Part shown: piece by piece, positions 22,058-35,000 of the stretch
Layout: each line of letters starts with the position of its first letter
Numbering within the stretch: position 1 is the first letter of the stretch
Assembly: GCF_016859285.1 (NCBI RefSeq)
Contig: NC_053414.1
Location: forward strand, 5,666,517-5,730,516
Length of the DNA: 64,000 bases
Direction of reading: 5' to 3'
Origin: Xiphias gladius
Taxonomy: Eukaryota > Chordata > Actinopteri > Istiophoriformes > Xiphiidae
Program-made: the position numbers and the translations under genes
The notes under the pieces: model-generated
Told to the model about the DNA's origin: nothing
The model's database searches: none
The model's input: only the letters and a program-made list of their open reading frames with translations

Positions 22058-22935
22058 CATCTTCTCTGGCCCCGCTCAACCTTTAGTCATTTATCTGTGC
22101 TCAGACATATCTGCCCTACATAGAGGCAGAAAGCTGCGACCTGTGATGACTTAAAAGGTTAAGAGTCACAGGTACGTTTTATGTTTCATTGAAGAGAAAA
22201 AAAAAAAAGAAAGAAAAGATATTCTGTTATATACAGCCCATGGTACTGGGCAGACCGAGTTTTACTGTTCAGTTTCATGCAATTTTTGCTCTTTGTTGGG
22301 CAGAGGAGTGTTCAAAACTTCTTTATGAAAATCGTTCTCTCCTTTTTCCCCTCAGTAGCACTCAGCCACCGGCTTGTAACATTTCCTCCAAATCAAGAGA
22401 GGAAATACACAGACAGGTATTAAAGAAAATATCCATTTCGCTGTGCTCGTTGGAAATACGCCAAAATTCTCTAAAAGGTTGTCTCTAAATTCCTGGATGT
22501 GAAACCCAGTTCGAACCCCTGTGCACCCAGCCAACCCAACGCCCCGGGAGAACAGGCCAAGAACCAGCAGACAGTGGAAACTTGGACAAAAAGCGTGCTG
22601 GATCTGCCTTAACCCTTTATCATCACGACTTCTACATTCTTTTTTCTTTTCAAAATCTTGGACAGCAACAAAAATTACTTTTCAAAAAAGACGTAACTTT
22701 CAACTTTTGTCTTGATTGTTCTGCCTCCATTGGAAGGTTAAAGCCCAGACTCAGACGGTTTTGTAAAAACAACGCTGAGGTTTAATACTAGTGCTACAGT
22801 GGTTCCCTACCTGTGGCTTCCCCGCGTGGGGCTGCGAGAGGAATCTTAGGGGTCACGAGACGATAACACGAAAATCTGAAAGATAAAATTATTCAAATTT
22901 TTGCTGTTTTTCTTGTGAACGTCTGTATCATTTTA

Positions 22936-23318
22936 ACTAGGGTTGCAACTAACAATTGTCGATTCATTGATTACTCTGCCACTCATTTTCATGACTTTTT
23001 CGACAAAATTGTTTGGTTTGTAAAACGTCAGATAATGGTGTAAAATGTCCGCCACAGGCGGTGAGCACAGGAGGATGTCTTCTAATTTGCTTGTTTAACC
23101 AACGGTCCAAAAAAACCCAATGATATTCAATTCATTATCATAGAATCCTAAGAAAACGGGCCAATATTTACATTTGGAACCACAAACGAAGCTGGAGCCA
23201 GTGTTTGGCATTTTTGCTTAAAAATTAATTTTAACAAATTAATCAATCGTCAAAATTGTTGCTGATCGATTTACTGTTGACCAAGTAATCAACTCATCCT
23301 TTCAGCTGTAGTTCTAAC
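22936..23318 (+). mobile_element. hAT MITE, family A, near full length
   Basis: Begins AGGGTTGCAACTAACAATTG and ends near CAGCTGTAGTTCTA. Internal landmarks are TAAAACGTCAGATAATGG, CCAACGGTCC, ATATTCAATTC and GGCATTTTTGCTT. The ends are partly complementary. This is the most complete copy of the family in the window. Confidence 0.75.
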
Positions 23319-23789
23319 TCTTGTGGCCTCTTTTAAATTACTAAAACGAATGAAGGGAACATTACAGTTTGAAGATCCAACTTCTGATGGATGGCATTCA
23401 GACATGATTTAGTATTGAGTAAGGGGTCACAGTGACAAGAGTTTGGGAACCACTGTATTACTAAATATGATGTCTATCCGCACTACCCCTTAATATCAGG
23501 CTCCTGCTCACTCAAAAATCCATTGTTTTCCCAGATCTCTAATTCTTGACTACAGACGAAGATTTGCCCGATGTTCAACATAACACACACTGACAACGGC
23601 TGGGCAGATCGACTGCCTACGAGGCCAGATCACCTCTACAGTTGCAGCAAAATTGTCTTCACATTTTCATATCACAGTGCTAAAAGGGAAAGCGGGGTAA
23701 AACATTCAGCCAAATGTGTTTCTGGACATAAAAGATAGTTTTTCCACTCTTTTACAGATATTTAGTGCAATGTCAACTTTGTGGGGCGA

Positions 23790-24446
23790 GACAAAACAAA
23801 ACAAAACAAAAAACCCACTAATTTTTCATGTTCTCCAGAGAAAATCTCAACTTAAATTTCGGAAGCTTCACTCTTTATCTGGATCTCCATTAGCGTCCAC
23901 TAAGTGGCTACCAGTCTTGCTGGAGTCGTTTTAGAGGATTTGGGCAAAACTACCGTTTAGTCATTCAGCCGCCGACCCCACACCTCCGCAAAAAGCAGCG
24001 CTACGTAAACAAACACGCACCCAGGTATTTATCGTGGTGGCACGGGGCCAGAGAGGGAGACGATCACCTCCTCCTTCTCCTCCTCTCTGTCATTAGTCTC
24101 CTCACTCTCCTCTCACTCTTGTCTCTTTGTCTGGATTGTGGCTTCGCTCATGTGACGGCAGACTGCCGCAATGCCTCATCTGTCCTGGGAGATTCTTAAC
24201 AAACATCTCCTCATCAGGAAAAACAGCAAACCCCCCCCTCTCTCTCACTGCTCAAGTCTAGGATGATTATAATTATTATTTTTTTTAACCATACTTGGTG
24301 ACTTGGTTCAAAAGTCTGGCATATATTCGCTTCATGCTTGGCTACATCTCTCATGTGGACATTCTGATTGGTCGAAGACAGCAGCCAGGGGAATACAGGG
24401 ACAGATAGACCTTTGTCATCAATAGTCTGATTATTAAAAGTGCAGT

Positions 24447-24487
<41 letters not shown>
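23790..24487. repeat. tandem duplication, unit 1 (698 bp)
   Basis: Runs from GACAAAACAAAACAAAAC to a (CA)n run at about 24450-24482. The next 710 bases repeat it almost base for base. It has no coding content. Confidence 0.95.
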
Positions 24488-24488
<1 letters not shown>

Positions 24489-25148
24489 ACAAAACAAAAC
24501 AAAACAAAAAACCCCACTAATTTTTCATGTTCTCCAGAGAAAATCTCAACTTAAATTTCGGAAGCTTCACTCTTTATCTGGATCTCCATTAGCGTCCACT
24601 AAGTGGCTACCAGTCTTGCTGGAGTCGTTTTAGAGGATTTGGGCAAAACTACCGTTTAGTCATTCAGCCGCCGACCCCACACCTCCGCAAAAAGCAGCGC
24701 TACGTAAACAAACACGCACCCAGGTATTTATCGTGGTGGCACGGGGCCAGAGAGGGAGACGATCACCTCCTCCTTCTCCTCCTCTCTGTCATTAGTCTCC
24801 TCACTCTCCTCTCACTCTTGTCTCTTTGTCTGGATTGTGGCTTCGCTCATGTGACGGCAGACTGCCGCAATGCCTCATCTGTCCTGGGAGATTCTTAACA
24901 AACATCTCCTCATCAGGAAAAACAGCAAACCCCCCCCCTCTCTCTCTCACTGCTCAAGTCTAGGATGATTATAATTATTATTTTTTTTAACTATACTTGG
25001 TGACTTGGTTCAAAAGTCTGGCGTATATTCGCTTCATGCTTGGCTACATCTCTCATGTGGACATTCTGATTGGTCGAAGACAGCAGCCAGGGGAATACAG
25101 GGACAGATAGACCTTTGTCATCAATAGTCTGATTATTAAAAGTGCAGT

Positions 25149-25197
<49 letters not shown>
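24488..25197. repeat. tandem duplication, unit 2 (about 710 bp)
   Basis: Direct repeat of 23790-24487. Differences seen: one extra C near 24516, a longer C/CT run near 24930, single changes near 24992 (CATACTT to TATACTT) and 25023 (CATA to CGTA), and a longer final (CA)n run at 25152-25193. Identity is about 99% outside the simple runs. Confidence 0.95.
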
Positions 25198-25198
<1 letters not shown>

Positions 25199-25415
25199 AA
25201 AAATCAAACAAACGGACCATAGTGTCCCTCTAGAGGGGGGTGGGCAGTACACGCACACTCACACACAACCAGACAAACACAAAGCCCTCATGTGCCTGGT
25301 CAAACGTACCTACGCCCATTTATTTGCATATTTGCATTTGAATAGCTCACATGTATGCACATACACATGCAGCAACATATTTGGCAGCCCCATCTGTTGT
25401 TGTTGTAGACAGCAA

Positions 25416-25422
<7 letters not shown>

Positions 25423-25459
<37 letters not shown>
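25423..25459. repeat. (CA)n microsatellite
   Basis: CA run preceded by GCGCGC-like sequence. Confidence 0.9.
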
Positions 25460-25462
<3 letters not shown>

Positions 25463-26317
25463 TATACGGATTTATGGGTGAGAATTTGGCAGGGATTTGC
25501 TTTCTATGAAGAAAATGTAGTCGACACAGAAATGAAGCATCGATACTTGGAAACTGATGGTTCACATAATGAAGCAACAAGGGACCGACACTATTAAGCT
25601 CCTTTCTCCGTGTGTGGTGTGTGCGTTTGTGCGTGTGAGAGATGGGGAGATAGAGAGAGAAATGTATACATAACGAGGAGATGAGACAGAAGGAGATGTA
25701 AACAAAGAAAATGGAAAACAGAAAAGTAGAGAGGCAGGGGAGGACTGAGATGGAGAGAAGGAAAGGAGAACTGAGGGCAAAAAAAAAAAAAAAAAAGAAA
25801 CAACAAAAAGATGGAGGGAAAAAAAAGTGTCTGTTTCCTGGCTGCAGTTGTGCTGCTATGTCATGCAGGAGTACAGAACGTTTACCAAGCAGCGACAGGA
25901 TATATAGGGAGGGAATCTGTAGGATGAAAAAAAACAAAAACAAAACAAAAAAATCTGAACGGAGCAGCCGAACCGAGCGCTTATGTTCTGCTTGGTCTGA
26001 AATCTATTTTACATTTAAATGATATTTATACAAAAAAAAACAAAAAACGCTCGTCCAGGAACAGTAGTGCTGCCGCCACACCGTTTAACATGGCCGCAAT
26101 ACATCTGCAGCTTTGATATGGCACACATGTATAGACTCTGTACTGTAGATATGGATATATGAATACAGATGTGTGTGTGTAAGGCAGATGGAAGAAAAAA
26201 AGAAAAGAAAAAAAAAAAAAAAAAAAAAGGTATGCCGCTCTCTGAGGAAGAAAAAAACAAAAAACAAACAGCCACTCATCTCAACCTCTGCGCACATACC
26301 ACCCACTCACACTCATA

Positions 26318-26361
<44 letters not shown>
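26318..26361. repeat. (CA)n microsatellite cluster
   Basis: Longest of several CA runs between 26290 and 26830; others are at about 26527-26545 and 26661-26680. Confidence 0.9.
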
Positions 26362-26365
<4 letters not shown>

Positions 26366-27579
26366 GACAAACCTTGCAGAGCTGAGCACCCAAACCACCC
26401 ACACACAGTGACAGACATGCGCAGTCGCCACATGAAACCAGACACACACGTATGCAGCACATAGATCGAGACGCAGACCCAGCCTGGTATAGGCATGCGC
26501 ATTACAGACAGACACACTCACATACTCACACACACACACACACACGGTACCACTGTCAAAAGCTCTTTCGAGTGAGGAGGCAGACATTAACATGCCATAA
26601 ATGGAGATGGAGGGAAGAGGGGGAAAAAAAAAAAAAACTGCATACATACATTAATATGCAAACACACACACACACACACAAACATTCAAAACACACCCAC
26701 GCATTATGTTCGCCCACAGATGCACATTCACACAAAGCCTTTACAAACAGCTCCCAAATCCACCCTGCAACAAACCACACGCACGCACATATGTGCACAC
26801 CAGTATGCATGCATGCATGCACACCAAATCATCCGAGCGTCCCAGCCACCCCCCCCCCTCATTCGTCCCTCCTCTCTAGGGAGGCTCAGACTGTCCTCTT
26901 CTTCCCTCTCTCTCTCTCTCAGAATTGTTTTCCTACTTAAGGCGGCGGTTTTTAACAAAGCATTGGAATAAAAACATTTTTTTTTTTTTTAAAAGGAAAA
27001 CAAAACATTAATGTGCAAACTGTCCCCTCTTTCTTCCCCCTTCCTCCCTGCCCTCCCCCCAGTTCCCTTCACTTTCGTTCTCTCTTTATCTCTCACACTT
27101 CTTCTTGCTGTCCTCAGTTACTGAACTTGGTTAAGTCTCCGCGGATTGTACCATGTGCTTCAGAATAGAGGGTGTGGCAGGGCGGGGATTAAAAGAAAAA
27201 TAAAAACCCCACAGTTACCTTCCCGCTTCCCCTCTTACCCTTAAGGTGCTCGTCTCAGGATCAAGGGTTCTTTGACTGATAGCCTTTTTTAAAAGAAATA
27301 ATCAAAAAAAAAACTTGATATACATGTAAATATATATATAAAAAAAAAAATAGTCAAGTAAACATCTTTCCTTAAAAGCCAGGCCCTAAAAAGCAATTTT
27401 TTTTATATAACACTGGTCTACAAGACTGGTTCAGTTCAAGACAGGTTACACGCTGCCTCAAAGGCTGATTTTTGGTTCTTCTCCGGGGGGTTTCAACGCT
27501 CAGATTTTGTGCACCGCCATTTCTGTGTTATACTCAAAGGGCTATTTAATGACATGCCCACTAACTTGAAGGTCTGTGC

Positions 27580-27618
<39 letters not shown>

Positions 27619-30600
27619 GGGCAGTCCAAACATCATTATAAACCTGTAACAGTGACATTAAACAGTTCCACTTGCCCACTTCTGATGCCACACTGGCAAT
27701 AAGGTGCTTGAGGTTTCTTCTCATTAAAATAAAAAATAAAAAAAATCACCCAAACAGGCCAAATATTCATAAAAGAAAACAAAAAAGAACTCAAGTCAAG
27801 TATCAAGTCTATAATATGTATTGTAGTTTGGGTTTTAAAGTTTTAGTCCTTTAGATGCTTGAAAAAAAACAAAACTACTTTTTCTTAATACTATATGATG
27901 CTTTTCGCACTGGGAATTTCATAGCAACAGTAATCCAATGTACCAGTAAGTTTGGTCCTGGCAAGTATGCATACTTATCGCAGTGGTACATAAAAACAGC
28001 GTAAATTAGATATTTTAAATGTAAATGTAAACAGCTCATCATATAACAGCTGAATTATCTTTCAAATTAAAACACTCAACGCGTTCCCTTTTTAAAACAG
28101 TGATGGCACCTTTGACACTAAAAGGAATACTGCTGCCTCCCACAGTTGGTACATGACGTTTCATTTCAGTAAGAAATTCCTGCTGACCGAACACACCGGA
28201 GGTGACCAAGGTGCCAAACCCAACAAAGCAGTTCACCAGTTATAATAAATGATCATTTCCATAATTTTTTTGCCAGAATTCAGCTCTCGGGGGTTCCAGA
28301 GGGAAATTTTCATCTAGTGCCACTTCATATTTTCTTTCAACAAAAAAAACAAAAAACCCCCATATAAATATGTTTCTATTACACAGAAGAACGGTGATAA
28401 ATAAATGATCAAAACATTCAGTAAAGTTAAATCCATTTTTAATGTACTTTCGTAACACCAAAGTGGCTGTTGGTATGTTATCATTTTCTTAATAACATGC
28501 GGTAAATGACACCGCGCTGCATTGCCATCACGCTGTAATGTAACCAGTGGGTGCAGGGGTCAGATATGGTTTTGTATCAGCCTAATTTTTCTTTCGTGCA
28601 TCAAGGATCGATAACTTGCCTGACAATTTAGGGACTTGACAACAGTCACCATCTTGAGTTGGACTGCTCTGCTCTCAGTGTTAACTTGTTCACACTTCAA
28701 CAGAATCATTATCGCACTTCGGCGTCAGGCAATAAAAGTGCCCTTTTGTTGCCTGGATGTAATTAACGCACATCGGTCTATTTCACCCCCCCCCCAATAT
28801 CATTCCCCAAGAGAGGATATGAAATTTGTTACGAATCTGCCACAGTTTATGTTGGATATAAAGACAAACTATTCTTAGTTTTACCCTGTTGTTTTGATTT
28901 CTTAAACATAAACTAATGGACTGCGAATAGTTTGGGCAATGATTAAATCTGTTTAAAAGACAGCACGTAAATTTACTGTTGGCTAACCAAACAGACAGAT
29001 GTGTCAGATCTGTCATAAGGTAGGACTGACTGGGATTGAGTTTATGATTAAAAAAAAAAAAAAAGACAGAGACTGAGATCTCAATAGAAAGACCAAAATA
29101 CTGTTGAGGACGAAAATATCAGTGGTAGCAAATCAAAAAGTTCACCTGGAGCCCCCGGTTTTCAACCTTAAACTGAACAAGAGCAAAAATCCCTCTCCTG
29201 GGATTAGCTGATGAGTATATTCAGCTGTATTGTGGATTCTGGAGGTCTTTTTTTTTTTTTTTTCTAAAAGAAAAAAAGATCTGGTGGCCACCATTCAGCC
29301 ACACAAGTATCAAAAGCGAATATGACTACGACACAACTTTTGGGGTTGTTTCTCCGCCAAACCTCTGCTTTGATTTCCATTATTTAGCCGCTTTCTCTTT
29401 ATAATTCTAAACACCGCATCACATAAAGCCAGGAAATTAACTGTCAAACCGACAAACAACACTTTCAGCAGGTGCAGTGAAAGTTTGCCTTTTCCATCAG
29501 CTCTAATGTTGCTTCATCAAAACAAAAAATACATTTCAGCTGATAGCTTATATGTTACATACAGCTTCTCAGGTCTGCTTCAGTGTAATTCCCCTTTAAT
29601 TCCCACCTTGGTCTGGTGTACTGTTGCCGATGCAGCTGACAGTGCCCAAATGCGTATTAGCGTGTATGTGTGCTCACCCCAGTGTTGGGTGGATTAATCG
29701 ACCAAGCGTGTGTGAAAACACGCCGTCTGGCCTCCCACTCACACTCGCTCTCTCTCTCTCTCTCTCTCTCACTCTCTGTTGCAGCACACAGACAAACTGT
29801 GTGCGCCGCACAAATACACACCTACACAGACACACGCAGAGCTGCATTTCTTGCCATGTACCAATGCTTGAATTAGCACCTTCGTCCATGCCAGGCAAGC
29901 ACGCATCCAGGCAGTGAGCCTGACAAAACTTGAGCTGCTAGCAGGCGTGGTTGTGAATATTCGTAGGGAAAACAACCTAAACGTGAGTTGAAAACAAAAG
30001 AACATTGCCACTGTATCCACACACACACAGACAGACAGACAAACAGACACACACACACGACTCGTTCCTTTGCTCACAGGGAGAAACTTGCTTTTGGCTA
30101 TTTCTTGACTTTCCTTCAGATTTAAAAAAAAAAAAAAAAAAGGGGTGATAAACGGAGATATAAATTGGATTTTAGCTAGTATTTTTTCTTTTTTTCATTT
30201 TCTTAAATAAAACCACCCCTCCTCTCGTTCTTAGACATACAAAAACGTGGTTCGATTGTACTCATACCGCAGGAAATAACACAGTGCATTTATCGTGCGC
30301 CAACTCTTTGACAATCATCGGTAACAAGTTTCTTCTCCCTCAGGAGCCTTGGCAAAAATCCCACACAAAAGAAAAAAATTAAACACAGAAAAAGTAAACA
30401 AACTGAAATGGTTATTTTTTTTTTTGTTTAAGGGTCAAAATGTAGGGGAGGGGGGAGGTTTTAGTCAAGCAAATCTTAGTTTTTTTAGTCTGCCACCATA
30501 TTGGCTGACAAATCCAAACACTCACTAACAAATCAAAAATGCTGTCCGCCTTCCCAACCAAGTCAGTGAGAATTCAGCAGCATTTCTCTAGCGGCTGGCG

Positions 30601-31458
30601 AGTCAGTTTCCCAGCATGCCTGGCAGGAGTTAAAAAGCAGGGTTGGTGGGGTTGGGCCTAGGTCGGGTAGATCATAAACCAATGCCAATATACATATTAA
30701 TATTCATTTCAACCCCTGACCTCATCAACCCCACACTTTCAGAGAAGCTTTCATCTGGCCATCCAGATGAGATAAAAGAAAACAAAAAAACAAACCAACC
30801 AATGAAAGAAAAGAAAAGAAAAGAAAAAAAAAAAAGGGCTCTGTACAATCTCACTCAGCCTCCACTGACTTACGACGCTGCGGTTTGGATGCTTCGCCGA
30901 ACATACATTCAATATCAAAACAACAGTGTTACTGGAGTTTGGGAAAGGAAATATCACTTTCTCAAAACAGGATTACCCCTCCCCCCCTCCCCCTTCCCCA
31001 GGGAATGTCTGTGATTGAGTATGGTAAGAAAGGGGCCTTAGTGACAGTACACACTTTTAAAACATAAAAAATAAAGGCTGAAACTATCAGGTCTTGAAAG
31101 GTCGCAGAGGGATTGGGGGGGGGCGTAGACTGACTGTCAACCGCTTCCCTCTGCTACCTTTCTCTGCTGTCTTTCTATCTCTCTCCACCAGAAAAGGAAG
31201 GAGGAAAACAACCCAAATTGAGGCATTCTGGGCCGTGGAGAGAGCGCAAAATGTGGACAAACGAACGAAGGACAGCAGAACAAACTGACCGAAAGAGTTG
31301 TAAAAGAAGATACAGATCCCCCAACACATGGCGGCTAGGGGAGGAGTGGCGACTGTCATCACAACCACAGCGGCCACTGTTCTTTACTCATCGCCCCAGA
31401 GAAATGCGATCCCTCCCTCCATCAATCTGTCCATTCATCTATCTGTCCATTCACTCAC

Positions 31459-31936
31459 TCAAAACAAAGTGCTGCTGTCTCCTCCCGCCCCCTGGAGGTT
31501 GTCTGCCTGCATGGCTCCACCTCCCGCTTCCATACTGTTAGCGGCTGCCGCCGCCGCCGCCACGGCCTCCAGGGAAGGGTCAAAGCCTTGGTCTGCCCCC
31601 AGCGCATCAGCCTCCATCTTCACGCTGTCGGCCAGGAAGGCAGAGTAGGCGTCACTGTCGGCCATCAGCAGTTTGAGCTTGGGGATCCAGCTCTTGCGGA
31701 CGACGCGACGGGCGTTGGTGCACATGTCAGCTGCAATGGCGTTCATCTCGCTCTCCTTGAAGCTCGGCGCGAAGTTCTGGCAGTAAACTGCGGGAAGGAA
31801 AAGAGGGGAAAAAGGGAGAGAGAGGAAGGTTTAAAACAAAAAAACAAAAACAAAAACAGCAAAAGAAGAAGACAGGATGATGAGGAGTCTTAAAATGTAC
31901 AGACACTGAGCTGTAACTCACAGTATAGTATCAGAG

Positions 31937-32015
<79 letters not shown>

Positions 32016-35000
32016 CTGTATGACTCACATTTGACAGCATGCAGAACTCTGTTGTCCAGGGGTTTACGACTTGGGTCGTTGGTTGAAGAACGGATGCCAG
32101 TTCCACAGCTGTTAGCCAGAGTGCTCCTAGGAAAGGGAAAAAAAAGAAAACCCACAAACATCACATCAACAGCAGATAAAAAGGTAAGAAGACTAAATGT
32201 ATTTTATATACAGATTTATTTATTTTTTTGGCAACTAAGGCAACTAAAAGACATTCTGTGGAGCACACTGGGATACACAGTTTGAACTGTGAATGACGCT
32301 GGAAGTTAGTCGCCTTCAATTTCCAAATTTTCAACCTACAGTAAAAATAACTCTTTGAAATTATTTTTGTCAATTGACTAATCATTGAAGTCATTTTTCA
32401 AGCAAAGCCAGTGAAAAAAAAGCCAAATATTCTCTGATTCCAGCTTCTCAAATGTGAGTATTTGCTGCTTTTCTTGTTCTTGCATTATTGTAAACTGAAT
32501 ATCTTTGGGTTTCGGACCGTTCAGTCAAACAACACAAGCCATTTGAAGACATCACCTCCAGCTCTGCAAAGTTTTGAGTTTTTGATGTTTTTGCAGACCC
32601 AAATTATTTATCGAAAAAAAATAATACGCTTAATTGATGATTAAAACATTAGTCGCAACCCTGCACCCAATAACACGCTAACAGCATACGCACTCCTAAG
32701 CTTTCATTTGAAGCACAAATTTCACATTTTTAGACAGGCTAAACCCCCCCCATGTACTTTATAGTTTTGTTCATCGAGTCAACCCTCACACGTTTCACAT
32801 TGTTTCACACTGTTTCTGTCGGCTGCCAACAAGACAGTGATCCTCACTAACAGCTCGGTGGTTTCTAACAGAAGAGTTTGCATCCTGTGTCATGTCCTGT
32901 GACATTCAATAAACACAGCTCACAGGTCTGACTGAAGGAAAAAGAAGCTTGCACAGTTTTACAGCACAATTCTGTCGTCTTCGGTGCATTCCAGATGCTC
33001 CTTGTGAGAAACTTAGCGTCTTTGGTAATTCAGTTTTCCCTCAGTCAGCTTCTGCTTCAGTTGGCATTTTTCTGTATTTTCAAACTTTGACACTTATTAC
33101 TTATGCCTTCTGCTATCAAAGCGTATAATAATTATATCGCAACCTGACGGAAAGGCACATAAAATTCACTGTTTGGCTCGTCTGTCGAGAACTTGTGAGC
33201 AAAGTAATAATTTACATGTCATTTCACCAGATGAAACATAGACGATTAGAAGCCTAACCCTGTTAGTATGCCAGTATTAAAGGTTTGCGTTTGGAAAAAA
33301 AAAAGTTACTATTTTTAACTTAGTTTATCTATTATCAATTTTTTTTAACCATATCACCAAACTGAAGCTCAACATGTCTATTGTCTTATCATGTTTGAAA
33401 ATAATGAAATAAATACACTTTAGAAACAAAATCCACTGGTATTAATATTATACTGAACAACTAGGCAGCCCGGTCGGATGACAGGACAAGTACAGTCAGA
33501 ACGCACATCGACAGTGTTTAGGATTATAAATCTTTAATTGTAAACGTCTCCATCCAGACATTCAACGCGTCAAGCCTGAGGCGTATAATTGAGGCTTGAG
33601 TTATTAGTTATCGGTTGCAATGGATCTGGCAGCATGGGGCTTAATTAAGCAATATACTGTATGTGCATGTTGTTGAGGCTCTGATTGTAATCCAGCTCAT
33701 ACCCTGCAGTCCATCATTTGATAACCACTTGTTATTGTACTACGTTTCACGAGCCAAACGCTTGGTAGGTGAAACATGTCGGGACACTGACCTGTCAAAG
33801 AATGCAGCCAGCAGGCGTCTGAGCAGAACTTTGTGGCGGGTGCCGGCGCTGACGTGGCAGTTCATGAGCTGGGCACGGGAGATGAACACGGAGGTGCCGC
33901 TCACCAGCTCCAGCTTCTCGGCCGGGTCGCCCTCCTCGTACAGCTTCGGGTGGCAGCGGTTCCCGATCTGGCTAATGAGCTCGGCTGGCAGGGACGCCAG
34001 GTCCTGCCGGGAGCGTCCCCCCCTGCCTCCCCGTCCACCGCCCGAGTCTGGGGCCAAGTCCGGCAGAGCCTCCACCCTCTCCCCAACCACTTAGGAGGGA
34101 GGACGGTAGATTGTCATCAGTTTTTTACTTACTTTGTGGGCTGGGTTTCAATTGAAATTTTACTATCGGTACACAAGTGCCAGAGTTTCAGAGTAGATAC
34201 AAAATCTTACTCTGAGTACTGTAAACCTGATTTCTACAAAAACCCCTTTTTGTTCCGTTAGGAAGAGATGCCAAACAAACTTCTCAAATGTTAAAAGCAG
34301 TCTTGCAAGAACTTAGCCTGAATATAATAATGTGATTCACATCAGCAACTGTGTGATCAAAGGATAAGTCAAAGAAACCCCAAGGACTCAGCCCTGGTTA
34401 TACTTAAACAAAGGCTTTCACGCTGATAACTAGGTATCATAGTATCTGGAAATGGAGAATTAGTTAACAGTTAATTACACCACGTTCGGGGGGAAATATG
34501 TGCTTCTGATTGGCCTAAGTGTGCACATTAGGACAATTTACATGCGCTCATATTGGAGTTCAGCTCATATTAAATTACTGCTATGAACCCGTATGTCGAT
34601 GGCAAAATTAACGGCTAACGGGTCATTCTGTGTCAAATCAGATAAGGCTGTTGCAGCACCGTCTCAGATTCTGTTCAGACTTTGTCTGTATCCTGAATGG
34701 GTCCCAAAACCAAGGCCTGTGAAATGTTTCTGTTGAAATCCTATGTTTTCGTATTTTGTTCAGCCCTATATATTATTTCCTTTTTATAGCTGGGAAGCCA
34801 TGTGTTGGCATCGCTATCTTGACAAGCATTGTTCTTAGCCTCACAAAAACTGGGAGGATGGAAGACAAACATGTTATTTGTATGCCACATCCATTAAAAG
34901 GCTGTGCTACATGCCATTTTATTCGTATAAGGCCCTAGATTTAGGGAAAAAAAGTGCAAAATTCCTAAATGAGGGGGATAATGAAGGTAGTACAAACCCA

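Larger units (their letters stand above)
17406..31458 (-). other. nacc1 downstream region: long 3' UTR or separate transcript
   Basis: No coding exon was recognised on either strand in these 14 kb. On the - strand, AATAAA occurs at 17519-17524 and 17432-17437, both close to A-rich sequence, as at a mature mRNA 3' end. Others are near 21023 and 25317. Much of 17.9-18.1 kb and 27.5-28.5 kb is AT-rich and UTR-like. Repeats take up the rest: G/C-rich block 17595-17655, an interspersed repeat near 19500-19850, a MITE at 22936-23318, a tandem duplication at 23790-25197 and many CA runs at 24.4-30 kb. Assignment to nacc1 is inference from strand and position. Confidence 0.35.

Noticed and set aside
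24214..25194. Matching - strand frames in the two tandem units
   Set aside because: Identical because the DNA is duplicated; no start context or domain, and both begin in a CA run.
25347..25943. 198-codon open frame on the - strand
   Set aside because: Composed of phenylalanine, serine and cysteine-valine runs from poly(A), CT and CA tracts; low-complexity artefact.
26452..26940. 162-codon open frame on the + strand
   Set aside because: His-Thr repeats from CA microsatellites; no domain.
31588..31893. 101-codon open frame opposite the nacc1 last exon
   Set aside because: Antisense shadow of nacc1 exon 8.
33833..34261. 142-codon open frame opposite the nacc1 BEN exon
   Set aside because: Antisense shadow of a real coding exon.
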